Shown: positions 7,264 through 15,434 of the stretch, piece after piece | How positions within the stretch are numbered: position 1 is the first letter of the stretch | How the letters are laid out: each line of letters begins with the position of its first letter | From: Streptomyces spinosisporus | Lineage (GTDB): Bacteria; Actinomycetota; Actinomycetes; Streptomycetales; Streptomycetaceae | DNA: 64,000 bases | Reading direction: 5' to 3' | Assembly: GCF_022698145.1 (NCBI RefSeq) | Contig: NZ_JALDAX010000005.1 | Coordinates: 372,001-436,000, forward strand | The notes under the pieces: generated by a model | What the model was told of the DNA's origin: nothing | Databases searched by the model: none | The model's input: the letters and a program-made list of their open reading frames with translations, nothing else | Made by a program: the position numbers and the translations under genes

Positions 7264-8464
7264 ATGAGCACGTGTACACGGGCGGTTCCCGTCACCATCC
7301 GGCTGAAGGACCGGGCGCTCGCCGACTCTGAAGTCGACGGGGTCCAATTACGCATCGATCCCGGTTCCAAGGGCACCGGTCTGCACCTGACCGACGAGAA
7401 AGAGGAGATCAACGAGCGGGGCGCCACCGGCACCGTTCGACGTGGTCTCGTCTCGGTCGAACTCCAGCACCGCGGGGATCAGATCCGTGGCTGCATGCAG
7501 CAGCGCGCCGGATATCGGCGCAGGCGCCGCTCGGCCAACTGCCGCTACCGCGCGCCCCGTTCCGACAATCGGACTCGCCGGGAGAGCTGGTTGCCGCCTT
7601 CGCTGCGGCATCGCGTCGACACGGTCTTCTCCCAGGCAGCACGCCTGTGCCGCTACGCACCCGTCGCCGAGATCCACGTGGAGAGTGGCGGCTTCGACAC
7701 ACACTCGACGAGCACGGGCACGGGCACGGGCATGCAGGGAACGCTTGCCGGTACTGACGCCCGTGCGTACCTGCACGCCAGGTGGAACAGTGCATGCAGC
7801 TACTGCGGCGTCACCGGCGTACGCCTGAACATCGAGCACCTCCGCCCCCGCAGCCGAGGCGGCTCGAGCCGCATCTCCAACCTTGTCCTCGCCTGCGTAC
7901 CCTGCAACAGGCGGAAAGGAACTCTGCCCGTCGAGGTCTTCCTCGCCGCATCCCCGGACCGGCTCGCGAGGATCCTCCAGCAGGGCGAGACACCCCTGCA
8001 TGACGCCGCCGCAATGAATGCCACCCGGTGGCCAGTCGCACACCCTCGACGCGCTGTCCGTCGGACACCTGGACCACGAGCACGGGGACGCAATCGTTCG
8101 TTTCCCTTCCCGGGTTCTCGTCGTCAAGGCAACAGGACGCGGCTCCTACGCCCGCACGACTCCCGACCGATTCGGGTTTCCGCGGCTTCGGCGCGCCCGT
8201 ACCAAGCAGCACTTCGGATACGTCACCGGAGACCTCGTACGGGCCACCGTGCCCACGGGCAAGTGGACGGGCACATGGACCGGCCGCGTCTGCGTACGAG
8301 CCAGAGGGCAGCACAGCCTCAGCACGCCCAAAGGCCGCATCAACGTCTCCCACCGGAATCTGCGGCTACTGCAGAGGGGCGACGGCTACGGCTACAGCAC
8401 CCGCCCGGAACCCCGCCGTCAATATCCCGGAAAACCGGTTGATCGGCGGCCGACCGGTTCCTAG
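7264..8464 (+). pseudogene. iscB: Decayed IscB RNA-guided nuclease (Cas9 ancestor)
   Basis: Frame 1 from ATG 7264 encodes RuvC-I (LRIDPGSKGTGL), an Arg-rich bridge helix (AGYRRRRRSANCRYRAPR), RuvC-II (EIHVESGGFD), the GTLAG linker and an HNH domain (CSYCG, NIEHLRPRSRGGSS, CNRRKG). After MNATRWP, near 8030, the family sequence resumes in frame 2 as SHTLDALSVGH (RuvC-III) and continues with VRATVPTGK to TAG 8464. The roughly 30 residues expected between HNH and RuvC-III are missing, so a deletion with frameshift broke the gene. The N-terminal PLMP domain is also nearly absent. A TTA codon lies at 7348-7350. Catalytic residues that remain look intact. Confidence 0.85.
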
Positions 8465-8467
8465 TGT
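8439..8467 (+). promoter_or_regulatory. Housekeeping-type promoter at the 3' end of the iscB remnant
   Basis: TTGATC (8439-8444), a 17-bp spacer and TAGTGT (8462-8467) closely match the Streptomyces principal sigma consensus. The TAG of the -10 box is also the stop codon of the iscB remnant. Overlapping AACCGG and CCGGTT half-sites in the spacer form an imperfect palindrome that could bind a regulator. The start site should fall near 8474, just upstream of the small ORF. Confidence 0.65.
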
Positions 8468-8499
8468 GTGGCCTACGTCGAAAGGAGGTGATCGGGTAC

Positions 8500-8538
8500 A
8501 TGAGTGACACCCGGACGCGCGAGGTGGCTGCGGGCTAG
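8500..8538 (+). CDS. 12-codon small ORF with a 14-nt perfect anti-16S Shine-Dalgarno
   Basis: The ORF reads MSDTRTREVAAG, then TAG. Upstream, GAAAGGAGGTGATC (8480-8493) is complementary to 14 nt of the 16S rRNA 3' tail, far longer than any other SD in the window. The unit has its own promoter (8439-8467) and is followed by about 80 nt of spacer and a large stem-loop (8620-8690). It could be a leader peptide, a regulatory small RNA with an SD-like ribosome anchor, or a translated short peptide. I do not recognise the peptide family. Confidence 0.5.
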   Translation: MSDTRTREVAAG

Positions 8539-8619
8539 CGGCTCGCCACCACACCAAGTGCGGTGCCGGACCAGCGCGTGCTAGAGACGCGCAGCCGGCC
8601 CAATCCCAAGCAGTCACCC

Positions 8620-8700
8620 GACCCGCGAGTTCGCCGGTACGTCCGGCCGGCTTCCCCGCCGTGAGGCAGGGGGACCCGAGCTCGCGGGTCGTCTGCGTTT
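8620..8700 (+). terminator. Long imperfect stem-loop ending in TTTT
   Basis: GACCCGCGAG (8620-8629) pairs perfectly with CTCGCGGGTC (8681-8690). The interior holds the palindrome CCGGCCGG and a CCCCGCC/GGCAGGGG hairpin. GTCTGCGTTTT follows, giving a short T tract. It would end the small transcription unit that starts near 8474, and possibly also pdxH arriving from the other strand at 8711. Confidence 0.6.
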
Positions 8701-8710
8701 TCAGGAGCCC

Positions 8711-9379
8711 TCAGGGGCTGAGCCGCTCCACGCGCCAGCTTCCGTCCGCCTCGGCCACGTAGCGCAAGCGGTCGTGGAGTCTGTTCTCGCGGCCCTGCCA
8801 GAACTCGACCGTCTGGGGGGCGACGCGGAAGCCGCCCCAGTGGGGTGGGACCGGGACCTGTTCGCCCTCGGGGTAGCGGGCGGCCAGTTCGGCGTACGAG
8901 GCGTCGAGTGCGGCGCGAGAGGGGACCACGGTCGACTGGGCGCTGGCCCAGGCGCCGAGCTGGGAGCCGTGCGGGCGGGTGCGGAAGTAGGCGGCCGTCT
9001 CGTCGCGGCCGGTGCGGCGGGCGATGCCCGTGACGATGACCTGGCGGGCCATCGGGTGCCAGGGGAAGAGCAGTGAGACGTACGGGTTCTCCGCGAGGTC
9101 GGCGGCCTTGCGGGAGCCGTAGTTGGTGTAGAAGACGAAACCCTGCTCGTCGAAGTGCTTGAGCAGCACGGTGCGTGAGCCGGGGCGGCCCTCGGCGCTC
9201 GCCGTGGAGACGATCATGGCGTTCGGCTCGAAGAGGTGGGCCTCGGTCGCGGCCTGCTCGAACCAGCGCGCGAACTGCGCGACCGGGGTGGCGGCCAGAT
9301 CGGTCTCGGTGAGCCCTTCGGCGCGGTACTGCTTGCGCATGGCGGCGGGATCGAGGGGGACGGCGTCTCGGTCGGTCAC
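8711..9379 (-). CDS. pdxH: Pyridoxamine 5'-phosphate oxidase
   Basis: A 222-residue FMN enzyme that oxidises pyridoxamine or pyridoxine 5'-phosphate to PLP. Family blocks are present in order: RTVLLKHFDEQGFVFYTNY (FMN binding, about 75-93), SRKAADLAENP, FPWHPMARQVIVTG, RPHGSQLGAWASAQS and the C-terminal WQGRENRLHDR. An open frame extends to 9574, but its extra N-terminus is not family-like. GTG 9379, preceded by AGGATG, gives normal length. It is divergent from the citrate synthase gene. Confidence 0.93.
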   Translation of the reverse strand: MTDRDAVPLDPAAMRKQYRAEGLTETDLAATPVAQFARWFEQAATEAHLFEPNAMIVSTASAEGRPGSRTVLLKHFDEQGFVFYTNYGSRKAADLAENPYVSLLFPWHPMARQVIVTGIARRTGRDETAAYFRTRPHGSQLGAWASAQSTVVPSRAALDASYAELAARYPEGEQVPVPPHWGGFRVAPQTVEFWQGRENRLHDRLRYVAEADGSWRVERLSP

Positions 9380-9622
9380 GCGGTCATCCTGCCGTATGCG
9401 CGCGTGCCGTCTTGTGCCGTGTCCCGCATCATGCGGGAGAGGGGGATATGGCACTGAGTGCCGTAAAGGTTCCCCAGAACTGGCACCCGGGGATATCGTG
9501 CTGGTCCCGTTCTGGTTGAGGCACCGGCAGCACGGGGCATCACCTGGAGGGCCGCCCAGGACCACGAGTCGCACGAAGCGACCGGGGAACCGGCCGGCGG
9601 GCCGTCATTCCTGCCGTGCACG

Positions 9623-9687
9623 TCTTCGTACATATCTGCCGTACACAAAGCCCATACACAAAGCCCGTACACAACTGCCGTACACAT
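9623..9687. repeat. Four to five tandem 13-bp iterons upstream of the citrate synthase gene
   Basis: Four exact-length 13-bp units run head to tail: CTGCCGTACACAA (9636), AGCCCATACACAA (9649), AGCCCGTACACAA (9662) and CTGCCGTACACAT (9675). A weaker unit precedes them at 9623. They stop just before the ribosome binding site of the citrate synthase gene (GAGGAG near 9690), so they lie in its promoter or leader. Units of 13 bp do not quite match the helical repeat. No known regulator motif is recognised. Confidence 0.8.
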
Positions 9688-9703
9688 CTCGAGGAGCCGC
9701 CTG

Positions 9704-10804
9704 ATGTCCGACTTCGTACCCGGACTCGAGGGAGTCGTCGCGTTCGAGACGGAGATCGCCGAACCGGACAAGGAGGGCGGCGCCCTTCGCTACCGGGGCG
9801 TCGACATCGAGGACCTGGTCGGTCACGTCTCCTTCGGCAATGTCTGGGGGCTGCTCGTCGACGGCGCCTTCAACCCCGGCCTGCCGCCCGCCGAGCCGTT
9901 TCCGATTCCCGTGCACTCCGGTGACATCCGTGTCGACGTGCAGTCGGCGCTGGCCATGCTGGCGCCGGTGTGGGGCCTCAAGCCGCTGCTGGACATCGAC
10001 ACCGAGCAGGCCCGCGCGGACCTGGCCCGGGCGGCCGTGATGGCCCTCTCCTACGTCGCCCAGTCGGCCCGTGGGCAGGGGCGGCCCATGGTGCCGCAGC
10101 GGGAGATCGACAAGGCCCGCTCGATCACCGAGCGCTTCATGATCCGCTGGCGGGGCGAGCCCGACCCCAAGCATGTCGCGGCCGTCGACGCGTACTGGAC
10201 CTCGGCCGCGGAGCACGGCATGAACGCCTCCACCTTCACGGCGCGGGTGATCGCGTCGACCGGTGCGGACGTGGCGGCGGCGCTGTCGGGTGCCGTAGGG
10301 GCGATGTCGGGGCCGCTGCACGGCGGGGCGCCGTCACGGGTGCTCGGCATGATCGAGGAGATCGAGCGGACCGGGGACGCCGGGGCGTATGTGCGGCAGG
10401 CGCTGGACAAGGGCGAGCGGCTGATGGGCTTCGGGCACCGGGTGTACCGCGCGGAGGACCCACGCGCGCGCGTGCTGCGCCGCACGGCCCGTGAACTGGG
10501 CGCCCCGCGCTACGAGGTGGCCGAGGCGCTGGAGAAGGCCGCCCTGGAGGAGTTGCACGCCCGCCGCCCGGACCGGGTCCTCGCGACCAACGTCGAGTTC
10601 TGGGCGGCGATCGTCCTCGACTTCGCCGAGGTCCCCGCACCCATGTTCACCTCGATGTTCACCTGCGCCCGCACGGCCGGCTGGTCGGCACACATCCTGG
10701 AACAAAAGCGAACGGCCCGCCTGGTACGCCCGTCGGCGCGCTACGTGGGCCCGGGGCCGCGGTCTCCGCAGGAGATCGAGGGCTACGACGACATCGCACA
10801 CTGA
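9704..10804 (+). CDS. citA: Citrate synthase, type II-like (CitA)
   Basis: A 366-residue citrate synthase condensing acetyl-CoA with oxaloacetate. Catalytic regions are visible: GPLHGGAPSRVL (first His), MGFGHRVYRAEDPRAR (second His with substrate-binding Arg) and VLDFAEVPAPMFTSMF (Asp). The length fits the shorter Gram-positive form. ATG 9704 follows GAGGAG. Iterons precede it and an 18-bp minisatellite follows it. In other actinobacteria a citA-type citrate synthase lies in a comparable region near serC. Confidence 0.92.
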   Translation: MSDFVPGLEGVVAFETEIAEPDKEGGALRYRGVDIEDLVGHVSFGNVWGLLVDGAFNPGLPPAEPFPIPVHSGDIRVDVQSALAMLAPVWGLKPLLDIDTEQARADLARAAVMALSYVAQSARGQGRPMVPQREIDKARSITERFMIRWRGEPDPKHVAAVDAYWTSAAEHGMNASTFTARVIASTGADVAAALSGAVGAMSGPLHGGAPSRVLGMIEEIERTGDAGAYVRQALDKGERLMGFGHRVYRAEDPRARVLRRTARELGAPRYEVAEALEKAALEELHARRPDRVLATNVEFWAAIVLDFAEVPAPMFTSMFTCARTAGWSAHILEQKRTARLVRPSARYVGPGPRSPQEIEGYDDIAH

Positions 10805-10848
10805 CGCGGGGCAGGACGCGCCGGCATCGCACCCCCGACCCACTCAGA

Positions 10849-11260
10849 CCGCCCGGCGCGCCCAGCCCACCGGGCGCACCCGGGCGGCCCGACGCCCCCA
10901 AGCCACGCAGCACGCTCAAGCTCCCCGGCGCACGCGCCGCCCGCGCCGCTGGGCGCGCCCCAAGCCGCCCGGCCTGCCTAGGCCGAACGCACTGCCCAGA
11001 CCACCCGGCGCGCCCAAGCCAGTCGGCGCGCTCAGGCTGCCCGCACTGCCCAGACCGCCCGCACTGCCCTAGCCGCCCGGTGTGCGAAGGCCGCAGGCGC
11101 TGCCCAAACCGCCCGGCGCGCACTCACGCCGCCCCGCGCACGCAGGCCGCCCGCGGTGCCCAGGCCGCCTGGCGTGCCCAGACCGCCCGCGCTGCCCACG
11201 CCGCTGGGCGCGCCCGAGCCGCCAGGCGCACGCAAGCCGCCCGGCGCCCCCCTCACCGCC
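10849..11260. repeat. 18-bp minisatellite, about 22 degenerate copies
   Basis: The whole spacer between the convergent citrate synthase and TetR genes is a tandem array with consensus close to CCGCCCGGCGCGCCCAAG. Phase is kept almost throughout (units at 10849, 10867, 10885, 10903, 10921, then 10965 to 11126, then 11147 to 11236). One 28-nt stretch and 19-20-nt units break it. As 18 is a multiple of 3, every frame encodes hexapeptide repeats, for example Pro-rich on plus and Gly-rich GGLGTP/GGLGTA on minus. These frames lack an RBS, so I treat them as non-coding. Confidence 0.85.
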
Positions 11261-11278
11261 CAGCCCACCCGGCGCCCC

Positions 11279-11899
11279 TCAGCCCAGCGCCGCGTCCAGC
11301 AGTGACGCCCACTGCGTCACCACTCGCTCCCGTCGCCCCCGGTCGTCCGTGAGGAGGTTGGCGAGGCCTAGGCCTCGGGCCATGTCCAGTAGGCCCTGGA
11401 TGGTTTCGCGTACGCCGGGGCGGGACTCGTCGGCGGCGAGGAGTTCCACGGCGATGCGGTGGGTCTCGCGGCCGACGCGGGCCTCGAGTTCGGTCACGCG
11501 GGGGCGCAGCTGCTCCTCGTCGGAGGCGGCGACCCACAGGTGGAGTGCGGCCCGGAACAGGGGGCCGGTGAAGAGGTCGACGAGTGCGGCCACGACGGCC
11601 CGCCGGTCACCGGCGGTGCCCTCGGGGAACAGGGCGCGGATCGCCGTGGACCGTTCTTCGGCGACGTATTCGACCGCGGCGGTGAAGAGGTCCTCGCGGG
11701 TCGGGAAGTGGTGCTGGGCGGCGCCTCGGGAGACGCCGGCGCGTTCGGCGACGACGGAGACCGTGGAGCCTGCCCAGCCGTGTTCGGCGAGGCAGGCCAC
11801 GGCGGCTTCCAGGAGCCGCTGCCGGGTGGCCCGGCTGCGGTCCTGCTTCGGCACGCGGTCACGGTCGCGGTCGTGGTCGACCGAGGTCACGGCAGCCAT
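11279..11899 (-). CDS. TetR-family regulator of the acyl-CoA operon
   Basis: A 206-residue one-component repressor. The HTH is at about 22-66 (RQRLLEAAVACLAEHGWAG, then VAERAGVSRGAAQHHFPTR), followed by an all-helical ligand domain. It is the last gene of the minus-strand acyl-CoA operon, 69 nt after the hydratase. It probably senses an acyl-CoA intermediate and acts on the palindrome at 21469-21486 before the first gene; that pairing is inferred from context. A partial 24-bp repeat array lies just upstream. Confidence 0.85.
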   Translation of the reverse strand: MAAVTSVDHDRDRDRVPKQDRSRATRQRLLEAAVACLAEHGWAGSTVSVVAERAGVSRGAAQHHFPTREDLFTAAVEYVAEERSTAIRALFPEGTAGDRRAVVAALVDLFTGPLFRAALHLWVAASDEEQLRPRVTELEARVGRETHRIAVELLAADESRPGVRETIQGLLDMARGLGLANLLTDDRGRRERVVTQWASLLDAALG

Positions 11900-11930
11900 C
11901 TCACAGCGTCCCTGTCCGTCTCACAGCGCC

Positions 11931-11978
11931 CATCTCGCAGCGCGTCACAGCACCCATCTCACAGCGCGTCACAGCACC
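11931..11978. repeat. Two 24-bp tandem repeats upstream of the TetR gene
   Basis: The units at 11931-11954 and 11955-11978 differ at one position and contain CAGCGCGTCACAGCACC. Partial copies (TCTCACAGCG) precede them near 11899-11930. The second unit overlaps the last codons of the enoyl-CoA hydratase gene. The array may be slippage-derived or may hold sites for an internal tetR promoter. Confidence 0.65.
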
Positions 11979-12703
11979 CATGGGGGATCTCTTCGTTCGA
12001 GGAAGGCCGTCATCCCCTCGTGGGCCTCGGGGGAGGCGAACAGCCGGGCCGAGAGTGCGGTGAGGTCGGCCGCGTCCTGGTCGAATGTCTTGAGCACCTT
12101 AGCCGTGAGCAGCGCTTTCGTCTCGGCCAGCCCCTGGGGCGCGGATCTGCGCAGGCCGTCGAGGATCGGGGCGAGCGCCTCGTCGACGTCGTCTCCCGCG
12201 ACCGTCAGCAGGCCGATGCGGGCCGCCTCGGTCGCGTCGAAGCGCTCGCCGGTGAGGTAGTAGCGGGCCAGCGCGCGGGGGTCGGTGCGGGGCAGCAGGG
12301 GCAGGGAGATGACCGCGGGGGCCACGCCGATGCGGACCTCCGTGAAGGCGAAGCTCGCCGTGGTGCAGGCCGCGCTGATGTCGCAGGCGGCGAGCAGGCC
12401 GAGTCCGCCCGCCCGGACGTGTCCGGTGACCCGGGCGACGACGGGTTTGGGCAGGGTGACGATCTGGCGGAGCAGGTCCACGAGGGCGTCGGGGTGCGGC
12501 GGGTCGCGCAGGTCGGCGCCCGCGCTGAAGGTGTTGCCGCTGTGGGTGAGGACGACGGCGCGTACGTCGCCGTCCTTGGCGCAGTCCGTCAGCGCGTCGG
12601 CCAGTTCTCCTACGAGGGCTGCCGACAGGGCGTTGCGGTTGGCGGTGGAGTCGAGGCTGAGTGTCTCGACTCCACGCGCGCGCGTGCGTCCGATCAGGGT
12701 CAC
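11969..12703 (-). CDS. Enoyl-CoA hydratase/isomerase family protein
   Basis: A 244-residue crotonase-fold enzyme. The oxyanion-hole motifs are NTFSAGADL (about 57-65) and GHVRAGGLGLLAACD (about 94-108). FTEVRIGVAP carries the Glu expected for a hydratase. It most resembles hydratases of branched-chain acyl-CoA degradation. Start GTG 12703 overlaps the ligase stop (GTGA), so translation is coupled. Within the operon it would hydrate the enoyl-CoA or glutaconyl-CoA-like product made by the dehydrogenase and carboxylase. Confidence 0.88.
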   Translation of the reverse strand: MTLIGRTRARGVETLSLDSTANRNALSAALVGELADALTDCAKDGDVRAVVLTHSGNTFSAGADLRDPPHPDALVDLLRQIVTLPKPVVARVTGHVRAGGLGLLAACDISAACTTASFAFTEVRIGVAPAVISLPLLPRTDPRALARYYLTGERFDATEAARIGLLTVAGDDVDEALAPILDGLRRSAPQGLAETKALLTAKVLKTFDQDAADLTALSARLFASPEAHEGMTAFLERRDPPWVL

Positions 12704-14277
12704 GTGCGCTCCCTCAGTGCCCGCAGTTCGCGGCGCAGGATCTTGCCGGAGGCGGCGCGGGGGACGCCGTCGATGAAGGTGACCTGGCGGACGCGCTTGT
12801 AGGGGGCGACGTTCTCGGCGACGTACATCATGACCTCCCCCTCGGAGAGGGCGGCCGCGTTCGGCTGGCGCACCACGTAGGCGTGCGGGACTTCGTTGTT
12901 GTCGTCGTTGTAGACGCCGATGACGGCGGCGTCGGCGATGCCGGGGTGGGTCAGCAGGAGGGCCTCCAGTTCGGCGGGGGCGACCTGGAACCCCTTGTAC
13001 TTGATGAGTTCCTTGACCCGGTCGACGACGAACAGCCAGCCGTCGTCGTCGACATGGCCGACGTCTCCCGTGTGCAGCCAGCCGTCGGGGTCGATCATCT
13101 GGGCGGTGGCGTCGGGGCGGCCCAGGTAGCCCTTCATGATTTGGGGGCCGCGGATGAGGATCTCTCCGGACTCGCCGGCGGGGAGGTCCTTGTCGGGGTC
13201 GTCGAGGGAGACGATGCGCATCTCGGTGCCGGCGATGAGCTTGCCGACGGCTCCGGGCGGTGCGTCGTGCATGGCGGCAAGCGGGACGACGTGGGTTCCG
13301 GGTGACAGTTCCGTCATGCCGTAGGCCTGGCCGACGGGTGGCAAGCCGAGCCGCTGGGAGCAGGCGGCGGCCAGCGAGGCGTCCAGGGGGGCGGCGGCGC
13401 TGATGATGTATTTCAGCGACGACAGGTCGTACTGGGCGACCAGGGGGTGCTTGGCGAGGGCCAGGACGATGGGCGGGGCCACGAACAGGCCGGTGATGCG
13501 GTGGTTCTGGATGGCCGCGAGGAAGGTCTCCAGTTCGAAGCGGGGCAGCACGACCACGGTGGCGCCCTGCCGGAGCGGCGCGTTCATCAGGGCCGTCAGG
13601 CCGTAGATGTGGAAGAAGGGCAGGACGGCGAGGATGCGGTCGCCGGGGGCGGTCGGGATGAGCGGTTCGAGCTGGGCGAGGTTGGTGCCGATCTGGCGGT
13701 GGGTGAGCATCACGCCCTTGGGGATGCCGGTGGTGCCCGAGGAGTACGGCAGGACCGCGACGTCCTCGACGGGGTCGATGTCGACCTGTGGTTCCGGGGC
13801 CGCGGAGGCCAGCATGTCGATCAGCGACCGGTGTCCGGGCGCGCTGTCGCAGACGAGGATCTCCTCGACGCCGCCCGCGAGTTCGGCGGCGCGACGTGCC
13901 GTCTCCAGCAGCGGCGAGACGGTGACGATCCACCGGGCCGCGGAGTCCTTGAGCTGCTTGCCGAACTCCTCGGCGGTGGCGAGCGGGTGCACGGTGGTGA
14001 CGGAGGCGCCCGCGCGCGTGGCGGCGTAGAAGGCGGTGGGGAAGGCGATGGTGTTGGGGCTGTGCAGGGCCAGCACGTCGCCCTTGCGCACGCCCGCCTC
14101 GGCGAGCGCGGCCGCGATGCGGCGGTGGAAGCGGTCGAGTTGTTCGTACGAGAGGGTGGTGCCGTCGGTCCCGTCGATCAGGGCGGGCGCGTCACCGAAC
14201 TCGGCGGCCCGGCCCAGGACGGCCTCGTGGATGGGGATTTCGAGGGGCGGGACGTCGGCGTACTCGCTGCGGAACAT
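12700..14277 (-). CDS. Acyl-CoA ligase, 4-coumarate-CoA ligase-like
   Basis: A 525-residue ANL adenylating enzyme that activates a carboxylic acid to its CoA thioester using ATP. Visible motifs are YSSGTTGIPKGVMLTH (P-loop), QAYGMTELSPGTH, GDVGHVDDDGWLFVVDR with KELIKYKGFQVAP (hinge), and the catalytic Lys in RAASGKILRRELR. An open frame extends upstream to 14475, but ATG 14277 has GGAGGA 4 nt away and aligns with the family. It supplies the CoA substrate of the operon; an aryl or branched alkyl acid is plausible. Confidence 0.9.
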   Translation of the reverse strand: MFRSEYADVPPLEIPIHEAVLGRAAEFGDAPALIDGTDGTTLSYEQLDRFHRRIAAALAEAGVRKGDVLALHSPNTIAFPTAFYAATRAGASVTTVHPLATAEEFGKQLKDSAARWIVTVSPLLETARRAAELAGGVEEILVCDSAPGHRSLIDMLASAAPEPQVDIDPVEDVAVLPYSSGTTGIPKGVMLTHRQIGTNLAQLEPLIPTAPGDRILAVLPFFHIYGLTALMNAPLRQGATVVVLPRFELETFLAAIQNHRITGLFVAPPIVLALAKHPLVAQYDLSSLKYIISAAAPLDASLAAACSQRLGLPPVGQAYGMTELSPGTHVVPLAAMHDAPPGAVGKLIAGTEMRIVSLDDPDKDLPAGESGEILIRGPQIMKGYLGRPDATAQMIDPDGWLHTGDVGHVDDDGWLFVVDRVKELIKYKGFQVAPAELEALLLTHPGIADAAVIGVYNDDNNEVPHAYVVRQPNAAALSEGEVMMYVAENVAPYKRVRQVTFIDGVPRAASGKILRRELRALRERT

Positions 14278-14297
14278 GGTTCCTCCAAGGCGACGGC

Positions 14298-15434
14298 CTA
14301 ATACGACTTGGGCAGACCCAGGGTCTGGTGGGAGACGTAGTTGAGAATCATCTCCCGGCTCACCGGGGCAATACGAGCCACGCGCGAGGCGGTTATCAAT
14401 GAGGCGAGGCCGAATTCCCGGGTGAGGCCGTTGCCGCCGAGGGTGTGCACGGACTGGTCGACCGCCCGCACGCACGCCTCCCCCGCCGCGTACTTGGCCA
14501 TGTTGGCGGCCTCACCTGCGCCGATGTCGTCTCCGGCGTCGTAGAGGTGGGCGGCCTTCTGCATCATCAGGCGGGCGAGTTCGAGGTCGATGTGTGCCTG
14601 GGCGAGGGGGTGTGCGATGGCCTGGTGGGCGCCGATGGGCGTCTTCCAGACCTGGCGGTCGCGGGCGTACTCGACGGCGCGGGCGAGGGCGTAGCGGCCC
14701 ATGCCGATCGCGAAGGCGGCGGTCATGATGCGTTCGGGGTTGAGGCCGGCGAAGAGTTGCAGCAGGCCGGCGTCCTCGTCGCCGACGAGCGCGTCGGCGG
14801 GGAGCCGTACGTCGTCGAGGGTCAGCTCGAACTGCTTCTCCACGGCGTTGAGTTCCATGTCGATCGCGCGTCGTTCGAAGCCGTCCGCGTCGCGCGGGAC
14901 GATGAACAGGCAGGGCTTGAGGTTGCCGGTGCGGGCGTCCTCGGTGCGGCCGACGATGAGGGTGGCGTCCGCGATGTCGACGCCTGAGATGAAGACCTTG
15001 CGGCCGGTGAGGAGCCAGTCGCCGGTGTCGGGGTCGCGGCGGGCGGTGGTGGTGATGCGGTGGGAGTTGGAGCCGGCGTCGGGTTCGGTGATGCCGAAGG
15101 CCATGGTGCGGGTGCCGTCGGCGAGTCCCGGGAGCCATTTCTGTTTCTGGGTGTCGGTGCCGAAGCGGGAGATGACCGTGCCGCAGATCGCCGGGGACAC
15201 GATCATCATGAGCAGAGGGCTGCCTGCGGCGCCGAGTTCTTCCAGGACGATGGAGAGTTCTGCTATGCCTCCGCCGCCGCCTCCGTACTCCTCGGGGAGG
15301 TTGACGCCCAGGTAGCCCAACTTGGCTGCCTCCGCCCACAGTTGTTGGCGGTCGTAGGTGCGGCCGTGGCGTTTGCCGAGGGCGGCCACCGATGCGCGGA
15401 GCGCCTTGTGTTCTTCGGATTCGACGAGGGCCAT
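14298..15434 (-). CDS. Acyl-CoA dehydrogenase
   Basis: A 378-residue FAD-dependent dehydrogenase introducing an alpha-beta double bond into acyl-CoA. Signatures include MAFGITEPDAGSNSHRITT (about 106-124), RKVFISGVDIADATLIVG, and HTLGGNGLTREFG near the C-terminus. The Glu that serves as base in medium-chain enzymes (YEGT region) is not obvious here: the region reads RIAPVSREM. The base may therefore sit in the isovaleryl-type position. Start ATG 15434 overlaps the stop of the carboxylase gene by one base and follows GGAGTCC. Confidence 0.9.
   Translation of the reverse strand: MALVESEEHKALRASVAALGKRHGRTYDRQQLWAEAAKLGYLGVNLPEEYGGGGGGIAELSIVLEELGAAGSPLLMMIVSPAICGTVISRFGTDTQKQKWLPGLADGTRTMAFGITEPDAGSNSHRITTTARRDPDTGDWLLTGRKVFISGVDIADATLIVGRTEDARTGNLKPCLFIVPRDADGFERRAIDMELNAVEKQFELTLDDVRLPADALVGDEDAGLLQLFAGLNPERIMTAAFAIGMGRYALARAVEYARDRQVWKTPIGAHQAIAHPLAQAHIDLELARLMMQKAAHLYDAGDDIGAGEAANMAKYAAGEACVRAVDQSVHTLGGNGLTREFGLASLITASRVARIAPVSREMILNYVSHQTLGLPKSY

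Noticed and set aside
10849..11260. CRISPR-like array in the citA-tetR spacer
   Set aside because: Units are contiguous 18-bp repeats with no unique spacers and no cas genes nearby.
10659..11268. Gly-rich, collagen-like hexapeptide frames on the minus strand over the minisatellite
   Set aside because: They follow automatically from an 18-bp DNA repeat. No RBS, promoter or signal peptide is present, and the frames run into the TetR gene in a different frame.
11969..13933. A 654-codon frame reading from the ligase gene into the hydratase
   Set aside because: Its first 410 residues are an Arg/Pro-rich shadow of the ligase; the real hydratase starts at GTG 12703.
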